Source of the DNA: Hymenobacter sp. PAMC 26628
Lineage (GTDB): Bacteria > Bacteroidota > Bacteroidia > Cytophagales > Hymenobacteraceae
NCBI RefSeq assembly: GCF_001562275.1
Contig: NZ_CP014304.1
Coordinates: 3,782,001 to 3,846,000 of the forward strand
Direction of reading: 5' to 3'
Length of the DNA: 64,000 nt
Shown here: positions 26,325 through 34,426 of the stretch, one piece after another
How the letters are laid out: the number at the start of each line of letters is the position of its first letter
How positions within the stretch are numbered: position 1 is the stretch's first letter
Position numbers and translations under genes: made by a program
Notes under the pieces: model-generated
Database searches by the model: none
Seen by the model: only the letters and a program-made list of their open reading frames with translations
What the model was told of the DNA's origin: nothing

Positions 26325-27116
26325 ATGCGCTTACGGCTCCGCTTGTTTGAATTTGAAGATTTGTCCTGGTTCCCGGCGGTGGTGCGGGCCGGGATGATGG
26401 ACTATTTGCGGTTCATGATTACCACCTTGGGCACTTACCGGCCCATTGTGCCGCTGCTGGCCGAGGCCCTGCGCCGCACCGGCCAAACCCGCCTGCTGGA
26501 GCTGGGCGCCGGCGCGGGCGGCGGCACCGAAACCGTACTGGCGGCCCTGCGCGCCCAGGGTTGCCCCGCCGCTACCATCACCCTAACGGACCTCTACCCC
26601 CAGCCCGCTGCTTGGGCCGACATCAGCCGACGCACGGCCGGCGCCATTTCGGCCGAGCCCGCGCCCGTGAACGCGCTGGCCGTGCCCGGGCACCTGCCGG
26701 GGCTGCGGGTCATTTTTTCGGCGTTTCACCACTTCCCGCCCACCGCGGCCACGGCCCTGCTGCGCGACGCCGTACAGGCCGGCACCGGCATCGGCGTGTT
26801 CGAGGGCGCGGGCAAGCATTGGGCTGAGCTGCTGCTGGCCGGCACCGCGCTGCCCGTGGCCCAACTGCTACTGACGCCCTTTTTCCGCCCCTTCCGGTTC
26901 AGCCGCCTGGTGTTCACGTACTTGGTGCCCATTATTCCGCTCTGCACCATCTGGGATGGGACCGTGTCGCTGCTGCGCATGTACTCGCCGGACGAGCTGC
27001 TGGCCCTGGCCAGCCTGGCCGACCCTACCGGCTGCTACCACTGGCAAGCCGGCAAAAAAAGCCATTGGTGGGGCCCCCAGGTCACGTACCTGGTGGGCTG
27101 GCCGGCTGCCGCGTAG
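26325..27116 (+). CDS. SAM-dependent methyltransferase-like protein
   Basis: 263 residues from ATG (MRLRLRLFEFEDLSWFPAVV). A class I Rossmann methyltransferase motif I is clear (TRLLELGAGAGGGTETVLAA), with motif II-like TITLTDLYPQPAAW and LRVIFSAFHHFPPTAATALL as post-motif II. The C-terminal 90 residues are unusually hydrophobic (LLAGTALPVAQLLLTPFFRP; RLVFTYLVPIIPLCTIWDGT), so the enzyme probably sits on or in the membrane, fitting a lipid or prenyl substrate. It lies between an FAD reductase and a UbiA prenyltransferase. The upstream frame to 26238 runs through an interspersed repeat and is not used. Confidence 0.8.
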   Translation: MRLRLRLFEFEDLSWFPAVVRAGMMDYLRFMITTLGTYRPIVPLLAEALRRTGQTRLLELGAGAGGGTETVLAALRAQGCPAATITLTDLYPQPAAWADISRRTAGAISAEPAPVNALAVPGHLPGLRVIFSAFHHFPPTAATALLRDAVQAGTGIGVFEGAGKHWAELLLAGTALPVAQLLLTPFFRPFRFSRLVFTYLVPIIPLCTIWDGTVSLLRMYSPDELLALASLADPTGCYHWQAGKKSHWWGPQVTYLVGWPAAA

Positions 27117-27237
27117 CAGCCACCGTTGCCCCGCTGCGGGCTACTGTCTATTCCCTGGGCGAGCCATTTCGGGCAGCGCGGGCGGGCTGTTCTTGCCACC
27201 TTTGCGCCCTCCGCGCCCGATAAATACCCGCTGCTAA

Positions 27238-28110
27238 ATGCTAACTGCTTACCGAAAGGCGCTGCCGCTGCTGCGCATCCCGTTTTCATTGTACCTGATG
27301 CCGGTGTTCTGGTTCGGGCTCAGCGCGTTGCGGGGGCCCTGGAGCGGCGTGCGGGCCGCAGGTGTGTTCGTGGTGCTGCACCTGCTGGCCTACCCCGCGT
27401 CGAACGGCTATAACTCCTACTACGACAAAGATGAAGACAGCATCGGCGGCCTGAAAACGCCGCCCAAGGTCACGCCCGAGCTGCTGCACCTGGTGCGGCT
27501 GTTCGACCTGCTGGCGGTGGTAGGGGCGGCGCTGATTTCGGCCACCTTTGCGGCCCTGGTGGTGGTGTACCTGCTGGTTTCCAAGGCCTACAGCTACGAC
27601 GGCATCCGCCTGAAAAAGTACCCGCTGCTGAGCACGGCCGTGGTGGTGGTGTTCCAGGGCGCCTTCACGTTTTTGATGACGCAGGTGGGCGCCGGGGCCC
27701 TACCGGCGCAGCTTTTTGAGAAAACCAACCTGCTACTGGCCGTCGTCAGCACGCTGTTTTTGTGCGGCTCCTACCCGCTCACTCAAGTGTACCAGCACGC
27801 CGAAGACGGCCGCCGCGGCGACCGCACCCTGAGCCTCCGGCTGGGCATCCGGGGCACATTTGTGTTTGCGGCGGTGGGGCTGCTGGCCGGCGCCGGGGCC
27901 CTGGCGTTCACCTACTGGCTGCGGGGCGAACCGCGCAACATCCTCGTTTTTCTGGTGGCTACGGGGCCCGTGGTGGCGCTGTTTGGGCGCTGGGCCTGGC
28001 TGTCATGGCACGACGCAGCCCACGCCAACTTCACCTGGACGATGCGCATGAACCAAGTATCGTCGCTTTGCCTCAGCGCCGCTTTCATCGCCATACTGCT
28101 CTGGCGCTGA
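27238..28110 (+). CDS. UbiA-family prenyltransferase
   Basis: 290 residues with about eight membrane segments. UbiA enzymes attach a prenyl chain to an aromatic or similar acceptor, using two Asp-rich motifs that bind Mg-diphosphate. The first motif is visible in ASNGYNSYYDKDEDSIGGLK (N-x3-D-x-D-E-D type), the second in YPLTQVYQHAEDGRRGDRTL. The N-terminus LRIPFSLYLMPVFWFGLSA is family-typical. This is an outlying subgroup rather than a clear MenA or UbiA, and the acceptor is unknown. It lies 121 bases after the methyltransferase; a CACCTTTG box near 27195 may give it its own promoter. Confidence 0.85.
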   Translation: MLTAYRKALPLLRIPFSLYLMPVFWFGLSALRGPWSGVRAAGVFVVLHLLAYPASNGYNSYYDKDEDSIGGLKTPPKVTPELLHLVRLFDLLAVVGAALISATFAALVVVYLLVSKAYSYDGIRLKKYPLLSTAVVVVFQGAFTFLMTQVGAGALPAQLFEKTNLLLAVVSTLFLCGSYPLTQVYQHAEDGRRGDRTLSLRLGIRGTFVFAAVGLLAGAGALAFTYWLRGEPRNILVFLVATGPVVALFGRWAWLSWHDAAHANFTWTMRMNQVSSLCLSAAFIAILLWR

Positions 28111-28194
28111 AACCCGGCCAAGCGCGGGCGGCCGCAGCGCGCAGGGGCCCCGGCTGCGTAGTAAGTAACTATCTGTCATCCCTTTCTTAATTCC

Positions 28195-28839
28195 ATGCGC
28201 CTCTTCCCGCTCCTGCTGTTGCTACTGCTGGCGGCCTGCAACACCGCCCCCACGGCCACCACCGAAACCACTACCGAAACCGCCGCCGCACCGCCCGCTG
28301 CCCAGCCCGCCGCGCCCGCCGCCGGGGCCCTGCCCCCGCCCGACACGGCCCGCGCCAAAGCCGTTTCGGCCCTCGGCGATACGTTGCGCGTAGTGCGCCA
28401 ACGGCACAACTTCAGCCGGTCCGAGGGCCCGGCCGATGCGTTCCGGCTGGTGTTTCGGGGCCCCTCGGTGCTAAAAGGCACCGCCGAGTTCACGATTACC
28501 GATCCCAGCGGCCAGGTTATTTTCCGCGAGATGCTGACCGAGCCCGACCTCGAAGCGGCCCTGGTGTACGAACTGAAAACCCCGACCGCCACGCCCGCCG
28601 AGCGCGAGGCGTACGTACTGCGCCGCATCGACCAGTTTTTCCAGCCTGCACAGTTCCAGACGCCCGCCGTAGGGCCCCAGGCCACATTTCCCGGTAATGT
28701 CGAAAACCTTGACCAAACCACCTGGGCCGACCTCAAGCGGCGCCCCGGCACCATTGGCTTCGACTACCTAAAGGGCAAGGAAGACCGCCAGCGCCTCGCC
28801 TGGTCGCCCCTGAAAAAGCAGACCATCCGCGTGCGCTAA
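28195..28839 (+). CDS. Lipoprotein, unknown function
   Basis: 214 residues with a lipoprotein signal sequence (MRLFPLLLLLLLAACNTAPT, lipobox LAAC with Cys15). A Thr/Ala/Pro-rich linker (about 16-50) leads to a globular region beginning ARAKAVSALGDTLRVVRQRH and including VLKGTAEFTITDPSGQVIFR, AEREAYVLRRIDQFFQPAQF and TTWADLKRRPGTIGFDYLKG. I do not recognise the family. It is predicted to be anchored to a membrane in the periplasm or on the surface. It converges with the next gene, the two stops being 2 bases apart. Confidence 0.8.
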   Translation: MRLFPLLLLLLLAACNTAPTATTETTTETAAAPPAAQPAAPAAGALPPPDTARAKAVSALGDTLRVVRQRHNFSRSEGPADAFRLVFRGPSVLKGTAEFTITDPSGQVIFREMLTEPDLEAALVYELKTPTATPAEREAYVLRRIDQFFQPAQFQTPAVGPQATFPGNVENLDQTTWADLKRRPGTIGFDYLKGKEDRQRLAWSPLKKQTIRVR

Positions 28840-28841
28840 GG

Positions 28842-29312
28842 CTATTTAGCGGTGACGAGGGCCACGCCCGCCGCCCCGCGGCTGCCGTAGAGCGCCGCTG
28901 CCGGGGCCCCTTCCAGAAACTCAAGCCGCCGTATTTTTTTGTTGGCCAGCAGCCGCTGTAATTCCGCTGGGGCCCCAGGCGCCACCAGCCGCCCATTTAC
29001 CACGCACAGCAGCACGGCGGCCCGTGGCCGCGGGTCAGCCGCTTCCGCCCGCCGACAATTTTCCTCGTAGACCTGCCGCTGCGCTGCCGAAAGCGGCAGG
29101 GTGCACACCGCCGGGGCCCAGCCCCGCACGCCGCCATCGCAGGCCACGCGCTGCTGCAAAGCTGCTACTTGCTGCTTTAGTGGCAGTTGGCGCACGCTGG
29201 CCACCCACGCCTGCGCGCTGGAATCGGTGGCAAATACCGGGCAGGCAGGAGCCGTTTGGGCCGTAGCCGACCAGCCAGACAGCAGCAACAGCGCGAGACA
29301 GAGCGTTTTCAT
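28842..29312 (-). CDS. Secreted protein with TonB-plug-like C-terminus
   Basis: 156 residues with a signal peptide (MKTLCLALLLLSGWSATAQ). The first half is a small Cys-containing domain (CPVFATDSSAQAWVASVRQL; LQQRVACDGGVRGWAPAVC). The C-terminal 45 residues closely resemble the plug domain of SusC/TonB-dependent receptors: AVLLCVVNGRLVAPGAPAEL is like VVDGVP, and LEFLEGAPAAALYGSRGAAG followed by VALVTAK is like the receptor motif in which a peptide ends AAAIYGSRGANGVxLVTTK. There is no barrel after it. The protein may be a free plug-like domain. The function is unknown. Confidence 0.75.
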   Translation of the reverse strand: MKTLCLALLLLSGWSATAQTAPACPVFATDSSAQAWVASVRQLPLKQQVAALQQRVACDGGVRGWAPAVCTLPLSAAQRQVYEENCRRAEAADPRPRAAVLLCVVNGRLVAPGAPAELQRLLANKKIRRLEFLEGAPAAALYGSRGAAGVALVTAK

Positions 29313-29384
29313 GTGGCAGATTTAACGCCTAAAGAAAGCAGGTTTTTCGGTAAGCACTCGCCGTTTCTTTTGGGGCCCCAACGC

Positions 29385-29413
29385 AAAAAGCCACCGCTTT
29401 TGGCGGTGGCTTT
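29385..29413 (-). terminator. Terminator after rho
   Basis: AAAGCCACCGC at 29387-29397 pairs with GCGGTGGCTTT at 29403-29413; on the minus strand it ends in TTTTTGCG. An intrinsic terminator for the rho gene. Confidence 0.75.
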
Positions 29414-29442
29414 CGGTGGCAAACGGGCTTCTGCAACCGGCG

Positions 29443-31752
29443 TTAGCCGTTCATCGAAAGCAGGAACTCGTGGTTGTCCTTGGTGCCTTTGATGCGGTCT
29501 TTCAGGAATTCCATGGCTTCGGTGGCGCTCATGTCGGTCATGAAGCGGCGCAGCACCCACACACGGCCCAGCTCTTCCTTGGTCATCAGCAGGTCTTCGC
29601 GGCGGGTACCGGAAGCCGGGATGTCGATGGCCGGGAACACGCGCTTGTTGGCCAGCTTGCGGTCCAGTTGCAGTTCCATGTTGCCGGTGCCCTTGAATTC
29701 TTCAAAGATTACTTCGTCCATTTTCGAGCCCGTCTCAATCAGCGCCGTGGCGATGATGGTGAGCGAGCCGCCGCCCTCCACGTTGCGGGCCGCGCCGAAG
29801 AAGCGCTTGGGCTTTTGCAGGGCCCCGGCGTCGATGCCGCCCGAGAGGATGCGCGAACTGCTGGGCTGCACCGTGTTGTAGGCCCGCGCCAGGCGGGTGA
29901 TGGAGTCGAGCAGAATCACCACGTCGTGGCCGCACTCCACGAGGCGCCGGGCCTTGTCGAGGGCCATTTCGGCAATTTTCACGTGGCGGTCGGCCGTTTC
30001 GTCGAAGGTCGAGCTGAGTACTTCGGCCTTCACAGTGCGGGCCATGTCGGTCACTTCCTCCGGCCGCTCGTCGATGAGCAAAATCATCAAATACACCTCG
30101 GGGTGGTTTTCCGAAATGGCGTTGGCAATTTCCTGGAGCAGTACCGTTTTGCCGGTTTTGGGCTGGGCCACGATGAGGCCCCGCTGGCCCTTGCCAATCG
30201 GGGCAAACATGTCAAGCACGCGGGTGCTGATTTGGCTGGGCTTGGTGCTGAGCTGCATCCGCTCGTCGGCAAACAGCGGCGTTAAGTGGCTGAACGGCAC
30301 CCGGTCGCGGACTTCCTCCACGGTGCGCCCGTTCATGCTGTCGATGCCCACCAGGGCAAAATACTTCTCGCCTTCGCGCGGCGGCCGGATGGTGCCCGCC
30401 ACCGTATCGCCGGGCTTCAGGGCAAATTGCTTCACCTGCTGCGGCGACACGTAAATGTCGTCCGGCGAGGTCAGGTAGTTGTAAAACGGCGAGCGCAGGA
30501 AGCCGTAGCCGCCGTCGGGCATCAGCTCAAACGTGCCGTTGCCGGGCACCACCAAGTCGATTTCCTGGCGGGCGGGGCGCTGGTTTTGATTCTGGTTTTG
30601 CCCCTGATTTTGGCCCTGGCCCTGGTTTTGATTCGGGTTCTGGCCTTGGTTTGGGTTCTGGCCTTGGTTCGGCTGGCCCTGGGGCTGGTCGGGGTTTTGG
30701 CCGTTGGCGCGCTGCTCGTCGCGGCGCTGCTGGCGTTGCTGGTCGCGCTGGGCCTGGCGCTCCTCGCGGGTCATGCGGGGCTGCTGGTCCTGGCCGTTGC
30801 GCGGCTGGTCCTGGCCTTGGCCGTTGCGGAGCTGGTCTTGCCGCGCTTGGTCGCTGCGCGGCTGATCCTGGCGGGGTTGGTCCTGGCCGTTGCCGTTGCG
30901 GTACTCGCGGGGCTGGTCGTTGCGGTACTCGCGGGGCTGCTGGTCCTGGCCATTGCGGGGCTGGTCTTGCCGGAAAGCGCGGGGCTGGTCACGGTCGTTG
31001 CGGCGGTTGGCATAGTCATCGGCGCCGTAATCGCGCCGGGGATTGTCGCGGGGGGACCCGTTGGGGCGGCCGGCGGCGTCGGTGGCCGAAGCCTCGGCGC
31101 TGGGCGCGGGCAGGGCCACATTGCCCTCGCTGCTTTCCACGGCTTCGCGGGCGGCGCGGGCCTCGTCGCGGGCGGCTTGGGCGGCTTGCTCGGCGGCGCG
31201 GTTCTCGCTGATGGGCCGGCCGTTGCGGCCCACCCGCTCGCGGCGGTGGCGCTCGGCAGGGGCCCCATCAGCCGCCGGAGCAGCTTCGGCACCTTCCGCA
31301 GGAGTTTCAGCCGTGGGCTGGGCTGAAACAGGAGCAGCTTCAGCAGCCGGTGCTTCCTCCTGGGCAGCCACGGCTGCGGGGGCAACAGCAACCGTTTCGA
31401 CCAGAATTGGAGCTATCTGCACGGCGGAGGGGCCCTCCGCGGCGGGCGGGGCCACGTCGGAGAAGGGCTGCTCGGGCACCAGGGGCGCGACGCGGCGGCT
31501 GGTGCGGGCCACGGCAGGGGCCCCGGTGGCGGCAGCAGCGGCGCGGGGAGCGCGGGCCGGTTTGGCGGCGGGCGCAGCGGCCGTGGCGGCCTCAGCGGCG
31601 GCTTCGGGGCCCGGTTGGGCGGCCTGCTGGTCCAGAATCTTGTAAATCAAATCCTGCTTACTGAGCCGCTTGAAATTGCCAACGTTGAGCTGCTCGGCAA
31701 GTTCTTTGAGGTCGGGCAGCAAACGGTCCTTCAACTCGTTGAGGGTGTGCAT
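29443..31752 (-). CDS. rho: Transcription termination factor Rho with long disordered insert
   Basis: Hexameric RNA helicase that ends transcription of untranslated RNA. 769 residues from ATG ([20 protein letters not shown]), far longer than E. coli Rho (419). A Rho_N domain covers about 1-55 ([20 protein letters not shown]). A low-complexity region runs to about 395: Ala/Pro-rich first, then Arg/Asp/Asn/Gln-rich from about 250 ([14 protein letters not shown]). The core then begins with [19 protein letters not shown] (RNA-binding domain) and contains the Walker A motif AQPKTGKT and the Walker B region [17 protein letters not shown]. Inserts of this kind are known in Bacteroidota Rho. An alternative start would add 20 residues upstream. 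Confidence 0.96.
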   Translation of the reverse strand: MHTLNELKDRLLPDLKELAEQLNVGNFKRLSKQDLIYKILDQQAAQPGPEAAAEAATAAAPAAKPARAPRAAAAATGAPAVARTSRRVAPLVPEQPFSDVAPPAAEGPSAVQIAPILVETVAVAPAAVAAQEEAPAAEAAPVSAQPTAETPAEGAEAAPAADGAPAERHRRERVGRNGRPISENRAAEQAAQAARDEARAAREAVESSEGNVALPAPSAEASATDAAGRPNGSPRDNPRRDYGADDYANRRNDRDQPRAFRQDQPRNGQDQQPREYRNDQPREYRNGNGQDQPRQDQPRSDQARQDQLRNGQGQDQPRNGQDQQPRMTREERQAQRDQQRQQRRDEQRANGQNPDQPQGQPNQGQNPNQGQNPNQNQGQGQNQGQNQNQNQRPARQEIDLVVPGNGTFELMPDGGYGFLRSPFYNYLTSPDDIYVSPQQVKQFALKPGDTVAGTIRPPREGEKYFALVGIDSMNGRTVEEVRDRVPFSHLTPLFADERMQLSTKPSQISTRVLDMFAPIGKGQRGLIVAQPKTGKTVLLQEIANAISENHPEVYLMILLIDERPEEVTDMARTVKAEVLSSTFDETADRHVKIAEMALDKARRLVECGHDVVILLDSITRLARAYNTVQPSSSRILSGGIDAGALQKPKRFFGAARNVEGGGSLTIIATALIETGSKMDEVIFEEFKGTGNMELQLDRKLANKRVFPAIDIPASGTRREDLLMTKEELGRVWVLRRFMTDMSATEAMEFLKDRIKGTKDNHEFLLSMNG

Positions 31753-32087
31753 ATAAAAATTAGAGGGAGGGAATATCGGGGAGGGACCGGTGGGCGGGCT
31801 CGGGGCCGCCAAAGGCGCACGGGCGGCAACGGGGCGTATAAGCCGCCGGCCGAAGAACCGCGTCAGCGCGGCACAACAACACTAATCGGATGGAGCAATA
31901 CGAATGGGGGCAACCCGGCGCTACTTATGAAAAGGCAGGGATGGGTGCGGGCCAGCGGCACCCCCTGGGCCCACGGCCCGGCCACGGGGGCCGGTTGCTA
32001 CCGCAATGTTAGGGCATTACGGGCAAACTGCCAAATCGGATGCCCGGCGGTCTACCTTTGCTGCCGATTCTTCACAACCCGCGTCCC
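31753..32087. other. Divergent rho-serS intergenic region
   Basis: 335 bases without a convincing gene. It holds the rho leader on one side and, at 32053-32060, TACCTTTG, a -7 element 28 bases before the serS ATG. No regulatory RNA recognised. Confidence 0.5.
32053..32060 (+). promoter_or_regulatory. -7 element for serS
   Basis: TACCTTTG matches TAnnTTTG. A properly spaced -33 TTG was not found. Confidence 0.45.
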
Positions 32088-33362
32088 ATGCTGCAAGTTT
32101 CCGTCCTCAAAGAACAAACCGACCGGGTACTGGCCGGCCTCGCCAAAAAACACTACCCCACCGGCCCCGCCGACGTGGCTGCTATCCTCGACCTCGACCA
32201 GCGCCGCCGGGCCCTACAAACCTCCCACGACGCCGCCCAGGCCGAAGCCAACGACCTCGCCCGCCAGATTGGGGCCTTGATGAAAAGCGACGACCGGGCC
32301 GGCGCCGAAACCCTGAAAATCCGCACCACGGAGCTGAAACAGCACACCAAAGCTGCCGCCGACGAGCTCACGCAGGTAGAAATTGCCATCCAGCAGCTGC
32401 TCTACAAGCTGCCCAACCTGCCCCACGCCAGCGTGCCCGAAGGCCGCGCCGCCGCCGACAACGAGCTGGTGTGCGCGCACGGCGCCAAGCCCGAACTGTA
32501 CACCGGCGCCCAGCCGCACTGGGAGCTGATTAAAAAGTACGACATCATCGATTTTGAGCTGGGCATCAAAATCACGGGCGCCGGCTTCCCGGTGTACAAA
32601 GGCCAGGGGGCCCGGCTGCAACGGGCGCTAGTCAACTTTTTCCTCGACGAGGCCCGCGAGGCCGGCTACACCGAGGTGCAGCCCCCCATTGTGGTGAACG
32701 AGGCCAGCGCCACCGCCACCGGCCAGCTGCCTGATAAGGAAGGCCAGATGTACCACGATGCCAAGGACGACCTCTACCTCATCCCCACGGCCGAGGTGCC
32801 GGTGACAAACCTCTACCGCGACGAGATTATTCCAGTCGAGCAGCTGCCCATCCGCAACGCGGCCTACACGCCCTGCTTCCGCCGCGAAGCCGGCTCGTGG
32901 GGCGCCGACGTGCGGGGCCTCAACCGCCTGCACCAGTTCGACAAGGTGGAAATCGTGCAAATCACGCAGCCCGAAAACAGCTACGCGGCCCTCGACGGCA
33001 TGGTGGCCCACATCGAAAGCCTGCTCCAAAAGCTAGGCCTCCCCTACCGCGTGCTGCGCCTGTGCGGCGGCGACATGGGCTTCGCCAGCGCCCTAACGTA
33101 TGATTTGGAGGTGTGGAGCGCTGCCCAGGGCCGCTGGCTCGAGGTGTCGTCGGCGTCCAACTTCGAAACCTACCAGGCCAACCGCCTCAAGTGCCGCTAC
33201 CGCGCCGACGGCGGCAAAACCCAGCTCCTGCACACGCTCAACGGCTCGGCCCTGGCCCTACCCCGCATCGTAGCCGCCCTACTGGAAAACAACCAAACCG
33301 CCGACGGCATCGAGCTGCCCGAGGTGCTGCACAGCTACTGCGGCTTCAGCAAGATTGGGTAG
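32088..33362 (+). CDS. serS: Seryl-tRNA synthetase
   Basis: Charges tRNA-Ser (and tRNA-Sec where present) with serine. 424 residues from ATG (MLQVSVLKEQTDRVLAGLAK), the normal length. An N-terminal coiled-coil arm spans about 30-110 (TLKIRTTELKQHTKAAADEL). Class II motifs follow: motif 2 in TPCFRREAGSWGADVRGLNR with LHQFDKVE, and motif 3 in NGSALALPRIVAALLENNQT. GDMGFASALTYDLEVW and SSASNFETYQANRLKCRYRA are serine-specific family segments. The in-frame TTG at 32040 precedes the promoter box and is not used. Confidence 0.97.
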   Translation: MLQVSVLKEQTDRVLAGLAKKHYPTGPADVAAILDLDQRRRALQTSHDAAQAEANDLARQIGALMKSDDRAGAETLKIRTTELKQHTKAAADELTQVEIAIQQLLYKLPNLPHASVPEGRAAADNELVCAHGAKPELYTGAQPHWELIKKYDIIDFELGIKITGAGFPVYKGQGARLQRALVNFFLDEAREAGYTEVQPPIVVNEASATATGQLPDKEGQMYHDAKDDLYLIPTAEVPVTNLYRDEIIPVEQLPIRNAAYTPCFRREAGSWGADVRGLNRLHQFDKVEIVQITQPENSYAALDGMVAHIESLLQKLGLPYRVLRLCGGDMGFASALTYDLEVWSAAQGRWLEVSSASNFETYQANRLKCRYRADGGKTQLLHTLNGSALALPRIVAALLENNQTADGIELPEVLHSYCGFSKIG

Positions 33363-33400
33363 TTGTTTGGTTTGTATTTTAGGCATATCCTGTACATAAA

Positions 33401-33697
33401 ATGGTTAAGATAAACAGGGTGAATGGATACAATGAGTTGATTATTGATGACAACTGCGATTATAGTTTTTTCTATAGTACTGCTGATAAATTAGAAACGA
33501 GATTTAACGTGGCGTTTATCAATAAACTTGATGGCCTCGATACTTTGTATTGGATTTTTCGGTACGAAGGCGCGTTGTTCGTCCTTCATTACAATATTTA
33601 TCTAGGAGTAAGTGTATACCCTGCAAATCTTGAAAAAGCCACTGATAGGGAAAACCATTTATTGAATGATATTGCAAACTGGTGGCAAACAAACTAA
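33401..33697 (+). CDS. Small low-GC hypothetical protein
   Basis: 98 residues, no signal peptide, rich in aromatic residues (NCDYSFFYSTADKLETRFNV; LDTLYWIFRYEGALFVLHYN). I do not recognise the family. The gene is strikingly AT-rich against its neighbours and lies 38 bases after serS, with a perfect 23-bp hairpin after it. The compact acidic character (NHLLNDIANWWQTN at the end) resembles immunity proteins of toxin systems, but there is no toxin gene nearby. Like the orphan at 14880 it looks recently acquired. Confidence 0.65.
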   Translation: MVKINRVNGYNELIIDDNCDYSFFYSTADKLETRFNVAFINKLDGLDTLYWIFRYEGALFVLHYNIYLGVSVYPANLEKATDRENHLLNDIANWWQTN

Positions 33698-33702
33698 AAT
33701 AT

Positions 33703-33752
33703 GAGATGCAGAAGGGCCCTGTTGAATACTCAACAGGGCCCTTCTGCATCTC
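33703..33752. terminator. Perfect 23-bp hairpin
   Basis: Arms at 33703-33725 and 33730-33752 pair perfectly around a 4-base loop (ATAC); the inner part contains CAACAGGGCCC. There is no T-tract on the plus strand, so it may work as a terminator without a tail, a Rho-assisted stop or an RNA-processing site. Confidence 0.6.
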
Positions 33753-33761
33753 GCAAGCCGT

Positions 33762-33769
33762 TACCTTTG
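33762..33769 (+). promoter_or_regulatory. -7 element of the mini-gene unit
   Basis: TACCTTTG matches TAnnTTTG, 120 bases before the ATG of the 44-residue peptide. No clear -33 TTG. Confidence 0.4.
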
Positions 33770-33817
33770 GCCCAACGCACGGTATACACCTCGCCAACGC
33801 GGTTGCCTATAAACGGT

Positions 33818-33874
33818 GAACCCCCGGCTGCTGGTAACAACCGAGGGTTCAAGAAGTAGGTGTTGAAGCACCTA
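33818..33874 (+). promoter_or_regulatory. Two-hairpin leader upstream of the 44-aa peptide
   Basis: GAACCCCCGG at 33818-33827 pairs with CCGAGGGTTC at 33841-33850 (one mismatch). TAGGTG at 33857-33862 pairs with CACCTA at 33869-33874. Both would fold in the RNA just before the peptide start and could control translation. Confidence 0.45.
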
Positions 33875-33888
33875 ATCTTCTCATCCAG

Positions 33889-34023
33889 ATGGAAAAGGAA
33901 CGTGCGAAATCGGAGGTTAAGTTCAGGCTTGACGTCCGAATACCCGAAGGGCTAGTAAAATGGCTGCTTTGGTTTCTAGTGGGCGGTGGAGCCTTAACAG
34001 CCGCCGAACACTGGATTAAGTAG
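33889..34023 (+). CDS. 44-residue membrane peptide, novel
   Basis: Short frame with ATG and TAG. The first 24 residues are highly charged (MEKERAKSEVKFRLDVRIPE), followed by one hydrophobic segment rich in Trp and Gly (WLLWFLVGGGALTAAEHWIK). A single-pass peptide with a cytosolic basic/acidic head is likely. It lies in its own apparent transcription unit: -7 box at 33762, two leader hairpins and a terminator 4 bases after the stop. I know no matching family. It could be a type I toxin-like peptide, a small membrane regulator, or a chance frame in a non-coding RNA. Confidence 0.5.
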   Translation: MEKERAKSEVKFRLDVRIPEGLVKWLLWFLVGGGALTAAEHWIK

Positions 34024-34026
34024 GAT

Positions 34027-34062
34027 AAGGGGCTGGGCCGTGAGGTTCGGCCCCTTATTTTT
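34027..34062 (+). terminator. Terminator of the mini-gene unit
   Basis: AAGGGGC at 34027-34033 pairs with GCCCCTT at 34050-34056, with an inner GGGCCG/CGGCCC stem, followed directly by ATTTTTT. Confidence 0.75.
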
Positions 34063-34140
34063 TGTGAGACAAATATACGGATACAGCGCAAAAAGTTTGC
34101 CTGATCCTTTTTATGGCTCCGGCAGACTTTTACCGGGGCC

Positions 34141-34416
34141 CTAATACTCTACCATTTGCTCGTCCATGTAGCACCAGAGCCACCGCTCGCCGGGCTGGGC
34201 GGAGGCGATGACGGGGTGCTGCGTGGCGTGGAAGTGCTGGGTAGCGTGCTTGTTCTTCGAGTCGTCGCAGCAGCCGATGTGGCCGCATTCCTGGCAGGTG
34301 CGCAGGTGCACCCAGGCGTCGCCCAGGGCCACGCACTCGGGGCACACGTGCTGGGCATCCGGGATGATGTGGATGATGTGGGTGATGTGGGCGAGGTGTT
34401 GGCAGATGTCGGACAT
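34141..34416 (-). CDS. UBP-type zinc finger protein
   Basis: 91 residues, almost wholly a zf-UBP domain. Cysteines and histidines fit the family: HVCPECVALGDAWVHLRTCQ, ECGHIGCCDDSKNKHATQHF, then HATQHPVIASAQPGERWLWC. In eukaryotes this fold binds the C-terminus of ubiquitin; bacterial stand-alone copies are common and their ligand is unknown. The His/Ile-rich N-terminus (CQHLAHITHIIHIIPDAQH) is encoded by a tract rich in GATGTG repeats. Upstream is an interspersed repeat of the TTGTCAGTTG family. Confidence 0.9.
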   Translation of the reverse strand: MSDICQHLAHITHIIHIIPDAQHVCPECVALGDAWVHLRTCQECGHIGCCDDSKNKHATQHFHATQHPVIASAQPGERWLWCYMDEQMVEY

Positions 34417-34426
34417 GGTGGCTTTT

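Noticed and set aside
33780-33860. Possible tRNA near a GGGTTCAAG sequence in the mini-gene leader
   Set aside because: The sequence resembles a T-loop, but no T-arm stem, anticodon arm or acceptor stem pairs with it.
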